The position numbers were made by a program, and so were the translations under genes. Positions 12,393 through 23,596 of a DNA stretch of 64,000 nucleotides are shown here, piece by piece. The notes under the pieces were generated by a model. It had not been told where the DNA came from. It saw nothing but the letters and a program-made list of their open reading frames with translations, and did not search any database. The first letter of the stretch is position 1. Every line of letters starts with the position of its first letter. The DNA is from Isoetes taiwanensis (taxonomy: Eukaryota > Streptophyta > Lycopodiopsida > Isoetales > Isoetaceae), in contig JAJEKV010000077.1 in assembly GCA_021234155.1 (NCBI GenBank), positions 3,844,533 to 3,908,532 of the forward strand, in the 5' to 3' direction.

Positions 12393-12455
12393 GCTTTAGA
12401 ATATAAAATAAGGAGACACGAACATCTACCAAAATAATTCAATATATCCTACACC
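12393..12455 (-). repeat. Dispersed repeat, copy 1 (possibly SINE-like)
   Basis: The segment contains AAGGCTTTAGAATATAAAAT and then CTACCAAAATAATTCAATAT. A second copy at 46,012-46,068 reads AAGGTTTTAGAATATGAAAC and CTACCAAAATAATTCAATAT. Similarity extends upstream for about 50 bases. On the minus strand the repeat has GATGTTCGTGTCTCC, loosely like a pol III B box (GGTTCGANTCC). The two copies stand just outside the two ends of the plus-strand LINE. A tRNA-derived SINE is possible but not shown. Confidence 0.55.
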
Positions 12456-12875
12456 GGCATCGGCTTCCTATGAAGCGAGGAAAAATCGGTGCCCGCGGAG
12501 AGATAGGGCTTAGGTCAACAGTACTTGGGGTTTCTGAGGGGCCAGAATGAAGCGGCCTGGTGAGGGAAGAATGAAGCCTATTGTGAAGCATGGCATGATT
12601 GCGGGAAAAAACAATTTGGAGGAGATAGGCGAAGTTTGGAAAAAGATATAAAAAGGGTAAGCAATTCCAATTGATTTTTGTGTTGAGGGTAAACACGAAG
12701 ATATCGGAAATCGCGGGAAGCATGGATTCCAATTTATGTAAGCAATAATGAAAATAAGAGATCTAATCACTGGAAACAAGGCAATACTTTAGAAAGAATT
12801 ATAAGACCGGGTTTTGAATGGATTAAGAAAGGAATTCCAAAACCGAATCCGTAGAGTAACAGAGTAGAAGAGGCC

Positions 12876-13799
12876 TTGAATTCTCTGTCCTCTAAAAACT
12901 TGTCTACCAATTTAGAACAGCTCCTTCAGTCAGCAGGTATCAAACCAGAACATGGCAATCTTAAAGTAACAGAGATAAGCCACTCAAGGCATATCAAGAA
13001 TATGGAAAATCTAATTTCTAAGGCAGTGGTGGGATTCTTTACGGGAGGTTTTTTGGACTACAGGAAACTACAAAACTGGCTCACAAGGCATCTTGATGCT
13101 CTGAATATGCCGCAGTTTCAAAGCATCAAAGCTATTGGGAGTAATTTTTCCCTAATACTATTTGATGATGAGAAAGTAGTGGAAAAGATAGTCTCCAGGG
13201 GAGTAGACCGCTTCGCGGGGGAATTTGTGTTATATCAATACTATACTCCAGGCTTCACCCCAGATGAATTATCCGCTGTTAAACTTCCCTGTTGGCTTGA
13301 GATAGAACAGCTTCCAATGGATATGCTTGATTCAGAATTTTTAATTGCCATAGCAAAGAACCTGGGGACATACATAACTCATTCGATCGCAAAGGGGCCA
13401 AGGATTTGTGTGGGCATTACAGCAGCGGAAGGCATTCCACAATTCACTCTCGTGCGAAGTGGGACATACTATTCCTTATTCAAGTTAAGACTCATAAACG
13501 GATGGGAGATTAGAAGGTTGTTCCCCACAATGGAAATTAAGGGTCTAGAAGATTGTTTTGTGTTCGGGAGAGAGTCACAAAGCAATGTCAAAGTAGCAGC
13601 AGAAAAGACAACCAAGCTGACAGAAAAGACAACCAAGCTGCATGACAATATTAAAGTAGCAGGTGAAAAGGTAATAGAGATAAATGGGGAAGAAAAGGGA
13701 AAGGACCATCTAAATCCAGGTGAAATGGAATATGACATTTTTTTGCCATCTAAAGGAAACTCAAAACTGGACAAGAGGCAAGAGCGAAAGAAAAATTGA
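12876..13799 (+). CDS. LINE ORF1 protein with DUF4283 domain
   Basis: This 307-codon frame is the longest continuous retroposon ORF here. Residues from about 45 to 215 match the DUF4283 pattern of plant L1 ORF1 proteins: AVVGFFTGG early, then FDDEKVVEKIV, VLYQYYTPGF, PCWLEIEQLP, and a closing GWEIRRLFP. That family is thought to bind nucleic acid and package the LINE RNA. The frame opens at a TTG and stays open for a few codons upstream, and the first in-frame ATG is about residue 43, so the true start is lost or lies in a broken upstream part. The C-terminal third is rich in Lys and Glu and has a duplicated TEKTTKL. It ends in a stop at 13,797; a second frame (13,796-14,218) continues the basic tail in another phase. 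I see no CCHC knuckle. Confidence 0.8.
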   Translation: MNSLSSKNLSTNLEQLLQSAGIKPEHGNLKVTEISHSRHIKNMENLISKAVVGFFTGGFLDYRKLQNWLTRHLDALNMPQFQSIKAIGSNFSLILFDDEKVVEKIVSRGVDRFAGEFVLYQYYTPGFTPDELSAVKLPCWLEIEQLPMDMLDSEFLIAIAKNLGTYITHSIAKGPRICVGITAAEGIPQFTLVRSGTYYSLFKLRLINGWEIRRLFPTMEIKGLEDCFVFGRESQSNVKVAAEKTTKLTEKTTKLHDNIKVAGEKVIEINGEEKGKDHLNPGEMEYDIFLPSKGNSKLDKRQERKKN

Positions 13800-14218
13800 A
13801 AAGAAAAACCGGACAAGGGGTAAACATCGAAAAGAAAAAGGAACAGGCGAATGAAGATGGGTGGGCCACAGTGCAGCACAGAAATGGCGTCAGAATTAAA
13901 AATCAGATGCGAAAGAGGTTGCCCAATTTGGGAGGTACCATAAAAAATCTCACAGGTCATAACTATTCCATTGTGCAAGAAACTGTAGAGAATCACAATG
14001 AGGAAACACCAACTGAGTATATGGCAGTAGAATATCAAGCTGCTAATGAGGAGTTTCCAGTGCATAACAATAGATGGACGGATTTACCAATGGATGAAAA
14101 TATAGAAGATCTTGCTGATGGAATGCCAAGAAAAAAGAGGGTTATACCAAGATTGGAAGAACAGTGCTATGAGACAACAACATCCAATCAATCGAATGTG
14201 TTCTCTAATGGAATATAA
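13796..14218 (+). pseudogene. C-terminal tail of LINE ORF1, separate frame
   Basis: This 140-codon frame begins where the main ORF1 frame stops and runs to the start of the endonuclease. It is basic at first (KKKEQANEDGWATVQHR) and acidic later, like the linker tails of plant LINE ORF1 proteins; WATVQHR resembles the W-x-x-V-x-R motif often found there. It overlaps the endonuclease start by a few bases. Confidence 0.6.
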
Positions 14219-15000
14219 AATCCTTAGCTGGAACATCAGGGGGGTAAAATCCTCTGAGGCCAAAGGCAGTAGGCTATCTCTAACATTGAAAAAAATTTCC
14301 TCAGATATTGTTTGTTTTCAGGAGCATAAATGTAAGAAGGAAGAAGTTGGAGTTTTGCTTAACCTACTAGGAGGAGATTATATGGGTATCATGTCGTCTA
14401 GCGGCAGCTTTAGTGCAGAACCTTTATTGCATGGAGAAAACAATTGAAACTTCTATCGACATATCTGAGATAATTTTGGGAGGTGTAATAGTAAGTAACT
14501 GGTATGCTCATGGTAAAAATGGGGAGATAAATATTTACGCGACATAATCAAGCTGGGCAAAGAGCTTCCTTATGGGCGGGTGAAGAACAGACAAAAAAAC
14601 TTTTGAGAGATACACGGTGGATTATGGTTGGGGACTTTAATATGGTAGAAAGTAGTAGTGATAGATATGGAGGCATGGGATCGAAGTTGTGCATGGATTT
14701 GAAAGGGAACAATGGATGAGCATGCTTAAGCAATTGGGATTCATGGAACTCTGAGGAGATCCGGGCTTCACATGGTGTAATGGTTGGATTGGTGATGGCG
14801 GGGCATATGCACAAAGACGCAAAAGTGCTATGTAAGCTCTCGTGTCTTGCAAAGAAAGGAACATGTCACTTTGCATCGGCGTAATCTCTTAGAGAACTCT
14901 ATTTCAGATCATAATCCGCAGATTATATGTTCTTCTAGAGTTAGTACCTCTAAACCATTAAAAACGATCTTGATTGAACCCCGGATTTCTTAAGGGCGAT
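14204..15000 (+). pseudogene. LINE endonuclease domain (APE type)
   Basis: The frame at 14,204 gives KILSWNIRGVK, with the active-site Asn, then DIVCFQEHK, with the catalytic Glu. Further on are MVGDFNMVE near 14,630, the central Asp-x-Asn pair, then TWCNGWIGDGG near 14,770, and SDHNPQI near 14,908, with the final Asp-His. All the motifs expected of an L1 endonuclease, which nicks the target DNA, are present in order. They fall in different frames, so the gene is dead. ORF1 lies directly upstream and the reverse transcriptase directly downstream. Confidence 0.85.
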
Positions 15001-15189
15001 ATTTTGAAGATCAATGTAAGCGATTTGGACCGGCTAGTAAAAACAAACATGGAATGGAAGCAATGATTGCGTCTCTAGCAAACAATAAAATTTTTGCTAA
15101 GGTGTGGGAATTAAGTAATAAGGTGGTCGGGAAAATGCTCTATTGGAGTCACTTTAAAAAAGAATTGATAGAGCTTAGATGAACCGATC

Positions 15190-16115
15190 TTGGCTCAGGT
15201 GAAAAGGAAAAAAATAGTTCTAGAGAAAATTAAGAGAATAGAACAAATCAAAATTAAACAAGCTAAAGTTAAAAGCAGACTGACATGGATCAAGGAAGGT
15301 GACAAATGTTCGGGTTTCTTTTTAGAGTTGCAAAGAAGAGGAAACAAGCAGCCACATTGTCCTCGGTCACGAGGTGGAGGATGGATCCATTATCAGGAAC
15401 CACAACAATGTGAAGGAGTTTGTTTCTAAACATTTTGAAGATTTCTTCAAGAAGAAAAAAATATAAATCTTCAAGATTGCTTTGAAGAGTTAATTCTTTC
15501 TAAAGTTATATCTAAAAAGTATCTTCTATGCAAAGGGAACAACTTGGACAACCGATTTGTTCCGTTGAAGAGATGCGTGAGGCTGGCCTACTCTCGGCCA
15601 AAAATAAATGCCCGTGTCTAGATGGCATTCCATTTGAATTCTTTTCGGGAATATTGGGAATGGGTACGACCACTTGTGTACAATGCTTATCGGGACTTTC
15701 TACGCTGGATAAGCTTTGATATGCACTAAACAACTGGATGTATCACCTTAATCCCAAAGGTGAAGGAACCAAGTCCATAGGGAATTGAGACCTATTAATT
15801 GTTGTCAACTTTCTACAAAATTATAGCAAAAGGTTACGAAAAAATAAAACCTATTTTGGTGGAGCATATATCGACGTTCAATCAGATTTATTCCAGTGTA
15901 GTGTTCTCGTTAATATTGCGGCTTTTTGAAGGCATACATTGGCTTAGAAAGACAAGTCAAAAAGTGCTTTATTTAAAGCTTGATTTTAAGAAGGCATATG
16001 ATGCGGTGTGATTTGGTCCTTTTTGGAAAAGATCTTTGCTTGCTTTTGGTTGTGGACAAGAATTCACCAATGTTGTTGCAAAGCAAGATAAGATATGCTT
16101 CCTTCATTGATATTT
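15190..16115 (+). pseudogene. LINE reverse transcriptase, N-terminal half
   Basis: The segment begins with a Lys-rich linker (15,190-15,330) holding SRLTWIKEGDKCSGFF, equivalent to the W-x-x-x-G-D-x-x-T-x-F-F motif. Then come KNKCPCLDGIPFEFF (about 15,600), a RPINCCQLSTK-like segment (about 15,785-15,825), and KVLYLKLDFKKAYDAV (about 15,964-16,011), with the first catalytic Asp. After the GCGQEFTNVVAK turn the similarity ends near 16,110, and unrelated sequence begins. The missing half is found at 43,930. Several frameshifts and stops are present. Confidence 0.88.
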
Positions 16116-18672
16116 TTTGATTTAGTTCTTATATTTGGTATTTTGAGAGGCCCCTGTGGATCTCAAGTACAGGTCCATATTTTCGATGTTCGAATCTCAC
16201 TCGGTTGTCTTGTGCCCAGCAGGCAAGCCAATGGATGGTCTCGCGATCGAAGCCCACCCAAGCGGCTCTCTAGATCTCCACGCCTATCTTGCCGAGGTCC
16301 TGCAAGAGCAGCGGCTATGCAACCCACACAAGCGAGAGCAGTTTTTTCTAAAGGGGGCTATGTCTTTGAGCCACGATTACGCCTTTGTTTGAGCACGAAA
16401 AATGTTATCTTCAGGAGCACCTTACTATGTCGCGGCATCCACATTTGGCCTTGACCACGGCACCTCGACCAACATGGCACACCAACGCGACTCTCTATAT
16501 TTCTATTGTTACGAGAACTTATTAGAGGCGACCCACGAAGGGATTTTTTACGCCATAAGCCGCCTGTTTTAAGAAGCGAGGGCCGCATGCATCAGACCTC
16601 ACATGACAATTCCGGCTTCATTTTCTCGACCAATTCTACTTTGCAACACAAGCGTTGTATGCGCCTTGGTGTTTTTCTTTCCCACAACAAATCGTCAAAA
16701 CCACGAGCAACGAGACTCTGAGGTTCATTATCGCAAAAGGATATCAAGCAACAAGCTTTTGCTTGTGGCCATCGCCTCCACGACGGGAGAAACTAGGTTC
16801 ATTTTCGTGACTCCGGCTCACGGTTGTAAAGTAGAGCCCAATCCTGAAGGTATATAGTCTAGCATAAAGTTCTTTCCAATCCACAACCAAATATATATCA
16901 GGTGCGAGGAGCCTTAATTGGGCGGGCTTTTAGCCCAAGAAAGGGAGTTTACGCTCCACACATTCATGCGGGATCGAGATGCGAGTCCCATATATGAACG
17001 AACTCCTCAACAACAAATTTCTCTGTTTTCCTAACGTATTTTTGAAAGCGAATTTTGATCAAATTCATTTTCGGTCTTAACTTTTGTCACCACAAGAAGA
17101 AGTCGCAAATTGCGCACCTATTTCGAATGAAGTTTCATCTCATATTTGGGTCGGACAATTTACGCTAATTCCAACATCCGTCGGTCTCCCCGCCATTGTA
17201 TCGGATAACCAAAGGCAAAACCAACATGGATTTGCAAAGCCCCATGTAAAACCGGTCCTCAAAGCGGCATTGGCCCGGCAAGCGTAGTGCAAACTCGCGG
17301 ATTATTCTCATGAAATACCATCTTCTTGACCTCCTTTCGGCGCGAGCAATTTCCGCATCAATCTACCCTATTTGCCTCACGCTTCATATATTTGCAGCCA
17401 CAACACGGCCCGGTCAAGCTCGGCCCACAACATCATCTCTGTGGCAACCCACCATTTCCTATCGACCTCTGCAGATGCTGCGCTTCAAACTCAATTTGTC
17501 TTCATGGCGGCAGACGGCGGTGGCACACTACATTCACCGGAGTTTTTACGTGGCAATAAAGCGCCCTCCTTCGCCGGATGTGATCCCTTAAGCGTACGGA
17601 TGCATGGCCTTGAAAAATGTCCGGAACACTCCCGGCCCATTTGCAACACTCCACGGCGTCATACGACTTCATGCCATGCGGCCCACCCGGGGCAAAGGAA
17701 TTCTCAAGGCCCCCGGTATTCACGGTAACACTTCATCGTTTTACGATCTCCGGCATCACCAAAACTTCATCTCCACGGCCTCTTTGCGTGCAAACTTTTC
17801 TTGCCTTCCGCGGCTGTGAGGCGTGGCCTCTCCTCCCTCGGCACCTCGCGGCATCGCCGGGCTCCCGGCCCTTCGCGGTAGCCTCCCTCACCCGGCCCAT
17901 CCACGGCATGGCGCTCACCGAGAACGAACATCGAACCTCTTCGTCCGGCGCGCCAGAGCCCCGCGGCCCATCGCGGGTGGCTTCTCCAATGTTGACCTTC
18001 GGGACCAACAAGCCCGGCCATCGCGGCGTGGCTTCAAGTCTGCGAGAATCTTACCGAGGCGTCATCGCCAAAACCGTGAAGCCCGCGGCGTGGCCGAGTC
18101 TTGAATATCTTCCTTGGCGTGAACCCGCGGCCCCCGGCGTGGCCAGCCTCAAAGACCTCCCGCAGTGGCCTACGCATGAACCACGACCCCTAATCGCGCT
18201 GCCTTAACATCGAGATACCTCACGGCCCTCATGGCATCAAACCCCCCGGCCCATCCTTGGCGTGGCACATTTCTTTAATGTCAACACATTGTCGGGGCTT
18301 TTTTTAGCGACAATTTTCTTTAATTTTCTTCTAGAAAGAATTCGACACTTGACACTTGAATATTCCACATGGCCCACATTTTTGGTGTTTTTCATCCCTT
18401 GTAATGTTAAAGCCGTTTTTTCACATACCAGAATATCTAGTCCTACCATTATGCCTTTGGAGGTAAAATTTCATGCAACTATGACTTCAAACATCCACTT
18501 ACCAAGGTGAGTCCAACAAAAATTGTCATGGCCCCCCTCACGTGATTTTAAGCACAACTTTCGATCCACTTTTGACGAAAGCAGCATCTGGAGCATATTT
18601 TTGGCACATTTTGGGGGACGCCTCATCTTTTGCCCGATTCTTAAATCTGCTTTGCACCTTTGTACCAACAAA

Positions 18673-18993
18673 TTTCAAGTTCCTGCAATGGCGTGAAGAT
18701 GAATTCTGCCTTCCGCCCCTTCGTACATCAACCTCACATGGACACATGGCGTGTGCAGGCCAATTTCAACAATTTCTCTTTGGTGTCAACTTTTTCAAGT
18801 TCAACATTTTGATCAACCACATCCGTCCATAATACATGGTGGTTGAGCCTCGTTCAAGTTCAACAAATGGCGTGAAGATGACTTAGGGCCTTCCGCCTCT
18901 TCAATTTCAACTCCTTCAAGTTCAATTATCTGTTCAAACTCTTTCAAGTTCAGCACATGGCGTGAAGATGACTTAGGGCCTTCCGCCCCTTCA
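18673..18993. repeat. Three copies of a 52-bp repeat in element A
   Basis: The copies are at about 18,673-18,724, 18,852-18,903 and 18,942-18,993. They share TTCAAGTTC, ATGGCGTGAAGATGA and CCTTCCGCC. The two right-hand copies also share CTTAGGG and are closer to each other. Short repeats in the 3' untranslated part of large plant LTR elements are common. Confidence 0.9.
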
Positions 18994-19310
18994 ACAATTT
19001 TTGTTTCTCATTTTTGTTCAACTCATTACAAGACACTTTGATTGGCGCATGTATTCTGAGCTAAGTGGCAAGTTCTATGAGAAATGGTGACACCTTCTCC
19101 ACATTAGATTGACTTCTATGGATTTAAAGGAGCTTGTGGCTTCCAAGAGAAGTGGTGACAACCTTCTCAACCTCTCATGATTTATGTACTTCATCGACAT
19201 TGGCATTTTTGGGTCAAGACTTCGGCGACATTCTCATTATTTCCCCTCACTTTGGACACTGTTGTAAATGTTTAACCTGATGTTATAAAGGTTCTACATA
19301 GTTTGGTGTG

Positions 19311-19323
19311 GTTGGGGGGGGAG
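19311..19323 (+). promoter_or_regulatory. Polypurine tract of element A
   Basis: GTTGGGGGGGGAG stands directly before TGTTAG, the likely LTR start. Plus-strand priming at such G-rich tracts is a fixed feature of LTR retrotransposons. The tract at 43,321-43,333 before the other LTR is very similar. Confidence 0.7.
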
Positions 19324-19854
19324 TGTTAGCCCTTTGGGCTAAACATATGTATGAGTGGCATAGGCCACATGTATTTATCACATTGGACCACTTGATCTAG
19401 GGCCCAGATTTAGCCCACATATGTGGTAAGTGGCATAGGCCACATGTATTTGTCATATTGGACCCCACAATCTATGGCCCAGATTTAGCCTAGATCTGTG
19501 GTAGGTGAGATATCAGTTAGGGTTAGGGTTTTGCTCTACTATTTAGAGAGAGCATTTCCTCTCATTGTTTAGGTTTTTGCTCACGTTTTGGAGCACCTCC
19601 TTTTGGAGCATCAATATGATTCTGTTTTGTTCATTCTTTGCTTTATCTTGTTCTTGGAGTTTCTTTCCACCTTCTTTTGTTGATCCATGACCATTTGTGG
19701 CAGCTTTGTGGCTTCGGTGGTCATGGATTTAGCTGGCTGCAAGGTGATGCCAAGAACCCCAAAGTTCAACACGTTGCCGATGCGGGGATGATTTTCTTCC
19801 ATCATGTAAACCGAGGTTTCACTCTGAAGAACTACTTTGCCAAACGGCGGCTCA
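19324..19854 (+). mobile_element. LTR A, about 531 bp
   Basis: It starts TGTTAGCCC after a polypurine tract and ends ...GGCGGCTCA before a primer-binding-site-like sequence. Near its start a segment of about 70 bases containing GTGGCATAGGCCACATGTATTT is present twice (about 19,354 and 19,430). It includes a TATTTAGAGAGAG region that could be a TATA site. The LTR is thus followed, as well as preceded, by internal sequence. It does not match the LTR at 43,334-43,929. Confidence 0.65.
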
Positions 19855-19880
19855 TTTGGGCGCCATCAACGGCGATGAGC
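19855..19880 (+). promoter_or_regulatory. Primer-binding-site-like sequence
   Basis: TTTGGGCGCCATCAACGGCG follows the LTR directly. It resembles the TTTGGCGCCGTTGCCGGGG type of primer-binding site seen after the 5' LTR of many plant Ty3/gypsy elements. The exact tRNA was not worked out. Confidence 0.55.
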
Positions 19881-21115
19881 ACGTTAAGGCGATATGTATG
19901 ACACTGCTTATGACATTGAGGGTGGTCGTATCCGCTCCAGAGCTCAGTCGGCCCCTCCTACCCCTCATGCTCATTCTCGACCCGGGGTCTCCCCACATTA
20001 TTAACCGACATTGTTCTCAACCTCAATCTCCCAAAGATACCCCCTGTTCAGCCCACGCCTCATTATTTCCACACTTGAGAGCACCTATATCCATATTCCT
20101 TCCGGCCACACCCCTCGGCCCGTCCCAACCTTCTTCCCCTCTTTGAATGGTAGATGCATGAAAGGGTGTCCAATATTTTTGTATAATGATGTAAAAATAT
20201 ACACTAGCCTAAAGTGATTATAAGGTAAAATTTAAATTCTATATTAGTTGCCCACAATTAATGCAACTTGTCCACGTGAGAGGTTTTCGCCATTATTATT
20301 GGCAACCCACAAATTTGGCGCAATTTTGAACTCCCCCAAATGGATTGAAACTATTCCTAAACGGTTTCTTGAGGAATTGGAATCCTCTTTCTTCACGACA
20401 GTCGATCTTTTGCATATGGAATAAATAATTTGGGATCATATGGAAGAAACAATTTCGGAAGCATCGAATTCTAATCCTTTTCTTGATGAGGACTTATCAT
20501 GCATTTCTGGGGACAGCCAAAGAAGATCGAAAAAAAGGAATTGTGAGTCTGGATATGGGACAAAACAGATTAGAAGGAAGGTGAATCAGTCTGTCGATCA
20601 CATAGTAAAACAAGTTTCCAAGTTGAATCCAAAACAACAAAATACATTTCTTTGAAAGATTGCTCTGGGATCATAGATTAAACTTCTTATTTGACCTGTT
20701 ATTGGAAAGCCTAAAGAGGCTATTGTAAAGAGAAATTTATTGGAAAACCTTAAGGATGGCCTTCAAGAAGTGAAAGCCGCTAATAGCAATGATAAACTTG
20801 CAGACCAAACACTCGTTCTTGCCATGGTGGTTGGAAAGGAAGGAGAATTACAACAGAGACTTCATTGGCGCCAAACCGCTCAAATTACATCCTAGAAATA
20901 TGAAGCTAGCAGCAGAAAAAAGAAAAAAAAAGATGTCATTGTGTGGAGCAAATTTATGGGCATTGGCGGTCGAAAAGCCAAGAAGAAATGCCATAGATCA
21001 AGCTATGAAGGACCGAGTTGCTCAATTCGGTTAGATAATACAAAAGTGTCACCAAAAAGTTAGGAGATGTCATGAAGAAGAGGACTGAACCGATTCAATA
21101 CATTGACATTACATA

Positions 21116-21557
21116 TGTATGGTAGTATTTTTTAGTCTAAATAGAATTCTAGGTTAGGAATGTAAAAGTCAAGTAGATCTCATTACGCATTAACATCAAA
21201 TGTACTCTAGTTATGACTGCGTAGTCATGTAGATCTATCCTACATTTCTTGTAGTGTAAATGCAAATGTTTTTTTTTAAGTAAATAACTTTTTAAGATGT
21301 GCTCAAGATGTAGGCATACGAATATGTAAAAAGTGTAGGATTGTAGTAGATGTCAATGTTGATATGATTTACATTTAGTCCAACTTGAAAACAAATTACA
21401 AAATGTGTTATAGATGTAAGCATGAGAAAGTGATGTACAATAATGTAGGACTGTAGATGTCAAGAAAATATGTGAATTCTTCCTATGGAGTACATTTTAT
21501 GTAAGGATGTGAGGTTTTGGGAGATAATTTACATAGATGTGAAATTTTCGAGAATGT
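21116..21557. other. AT-rich spacer inside the transposase gene
   Basis: The spacer is closed in all frames and rich in TGTAGATGT, ATGTAAAAG and ATGTAGGA words. It separates two conserved protein blocks that are near neighbours in the family, so an intron or a non-coding insertion is likely. Splice sites were not fixed. Confidence 0.5.
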
Positions 21558-22028
21558 GTGAATGATTCTAACCTTGTAATTTTTTGGCTGAACTATACCA
21601 GAAGCTTTGTTGATCAGCATTCAGAAGTCAAGATCGGCATTAGACAGTTCGAATACTTAAAACCCTCTTGCATACGAAAGCTAAAGGAGAGAAATACATG
21701 TTGTTGTGTGAAGCACAAGCAAGCAGATTTATTCAAGAAGGCATTCAATATGATGAGGTCAAAATTTCACGAGAATTGTTTTTGCAATTGCATTGTGTGT
21801 GCTTCAGAAGCTAATGCTGGAATTTGTCAAGCCAAGAAGAAAAATTTTGATAATGTGAGCACGCTTTGGAGAGCCATGGTATGCCAGAGGGCAGCAGGTG
21901 AGGAGTGGCACAAGCTAGCATGTATCAACTCAAAATGTGAAAGTTGTGGGAAAAAATTAATTGAGTTGTGTCCTAGAGAAAAGGATGAAAGCGTTGAAGA
22001 ATCTGTTGATTGGCAAGTTTATAATTAG

Positions 22029-23100
22029 AATAGAATAGAATAGAATACATTAATGTCCCTTGTGCCGTAAGGCCCCTGGACTTGTGTAGCATGGGCGAGC
22101 TCCCTAAAAGGGTGCTACTAGCACATCACGCTGTTATATGTAGCCTTTTCTGAAGGCTGACTTTTTTCTTTTAATACCAGCATCCCGCTTTACCTCGGCT
22201 TCTTGGCCGTGCAGTGATGCGTCGTTATCAATCAGCTTTTAGCTGAGCAATTTGTGTGAGGCTATATGACCCGTTTTGTACAGATCATATTACAAGCCCT
22301 CTTTCCTTTGTGTACTTCTCACGCGGTGCCCGGTCGTCATTCTTTGGATCGCGTGCGCGGATCCCCGTAATGATTCTGTCATCGTCATCGGTCTCGTGGA
22401 TTTGGTTCCCCCCACCTTATATTTACGTATCGTCACGATGTCTCCGTAGATCGGACGGTCATTAATCATATGATTCTCATCCTCTATTCTCCCGAATCAC
22501 AGATTACGCATATCATGTCCTCCTTGTCTATCCCTCTCCACTGTCTTTTTTGATTCTTAGATCATGACTTCCCATCCCGAATCGACCCGGGATGTCCCCT
22601 ATTTTTTCCCCAATATGTTATCCCGGTATATCGGTGTCCTATTTGTTGTTACGGGTTAAAACTTGCGAGCGGTCTGTCTTGGGTCCTGTGTGTCTTTGCA
22701 ACCATGCTCTTGTCGCTATGTGCGCCCCTCCTCATTCCATTTGCCCCTCTTCTATTAGGTCCTTTCGGGTTTAATCCCATCCATGCGGTCCATGTTGCCA
22801 CCTCTTTAAACCATCCGGTGCTTTCGAGGATGTGTGATTTTCTTCGATTCGGTGATTGCAATTTGGGCGTTTTCCCTTGTATGTCCCCCGCATTATCTAC
22901 GGCGGGGTACCTTATGGTTCTCTCCCATGCTCTCACCTCCATCGGTTTTTGCCCTGTTTCGAGGACCATGATTGTCAACGGCGTGTTTGTCCTTACCCCA
23001 ATTCAATGCATTGCCATTGCCTAAGAATCCCTTCTGCTTTTCCCAATTTCTTTCACGTTAAACCTGGTCCCCATGTTAAACCACGGGTCCCCATGCTTAC
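22029..23100 (-). mobile_element. Probable 3' end of a LINE, minus strand
   Basis: On the minus strand the sequence ends ...GGCACAAGGGACATTAATGT followed by (ATTCT)n, which on the plus strand is AGAATAGAATAGAATAGAATAC at 22,027-22,048. A short tandem tail of this kind, instead of poly(A), is typical of RTE- or CR1-like LINEs. The tail lies exactly where the transposase reading breaks off. The body up to 23,100 is GC-richer and has a 109-codon minus-strand frame (22,978-22,649) without a clear domain. Confidence 0.4.
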
Positions 23101-23159
23101 GCTTTCGGGTACAAGCGAGTGGTGGCTACCGCTGCACTAAATAGGTAACATTTGATGTC

Positions 23160-23226
23160 CCAATCAGTTATTCTACTTCTGTTACAGAAGTTTTTCATGT
23201 TAAAGTAGCTTCCTATAGCTGATTGG
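23160..23226. repeat. Nested inverted repeat
   Basis: CCAATCAG (23,160-23,167) pairs with CTGATTGG (23,219-23,226). Inside is a tight hairpin, ACTTCTGTTACAGAAGT (23,175-23,191). The outer stem is only 8 bp, so a functional RNA is not implied. Confidence 0.7.
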
Positions 23227-23596
23227 AATCTGGCGTTAGCTCCCTTGGCCCATTTCCCTGTGCCTATGCGCATCATAACCTAGATATCGTCAGATACATT
23301 TGCTTCCTCTATCTCTTTTTCTTTATATCGAAAGGTTTATGCCACGTTCTTATGTCCAAAGATGACTATCTTAGTTTTTGCTAGATTCGCCAGGTATTTT
23401 GTCTCCCTCACGTAATTGTTCTAGAATTTTGTGCAGGTGCATCCCTTTGTTTTTGTTGCCATATTGACTGAGATCACTATGTATACCCAACTCTTTGTAC
23501 ACCTTTGCTGCCAATCTTTGAATTCAGATGACTCAACTTTCAAGTAGATCTCCATTATTTGCTATAATTGGTATTCGCTTTTTTGTTCGCATTGAA

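Larger units (their letters stand above)
16150..19323 (+). mobile_element. 3' internal region of an LTR retrotransposon fossil (element A)
   Basis: This stretch lies between the broken LINE and a polypurine tract plus LTR, so by position it is the 3' internal part of an LTR element that lacks its left end. It is GC-rich in 17,300-18,250, with many short repeats of the type GGCGTGGC and GCCCGCGG, and carries a 52-bp repeat at 18,673-18,993. Between 16,156 and 16,860 the sequence looks like former coding DNA of a protein I do not recognise. No gag, reverse transcriptase or integrase motif is visible. It is broken throughout and looks old. Confidence 0.5.

Noticed and set aside
17617-18207. 196-codon plus-strand frame
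   Set aside because: It is rich in Pro, Arg, Ser and Ala in a GC-rich stretch full of short repeats, and the opposite strand is open as well. The frame is best explained by composition.
19505-19530. Telomere-like GGGTTAGGGTTT
   Set aside because: It has only two units within LTR A and no array. It is a common chance or promoter motif in plants.
22256-23140. Set of plus-strand frames (up to 106 codons)
   Set aside because: The frames are rich in Cys, Pro and Ser and overlap each other. The minus strand better explains the region as a LINE 3' part.
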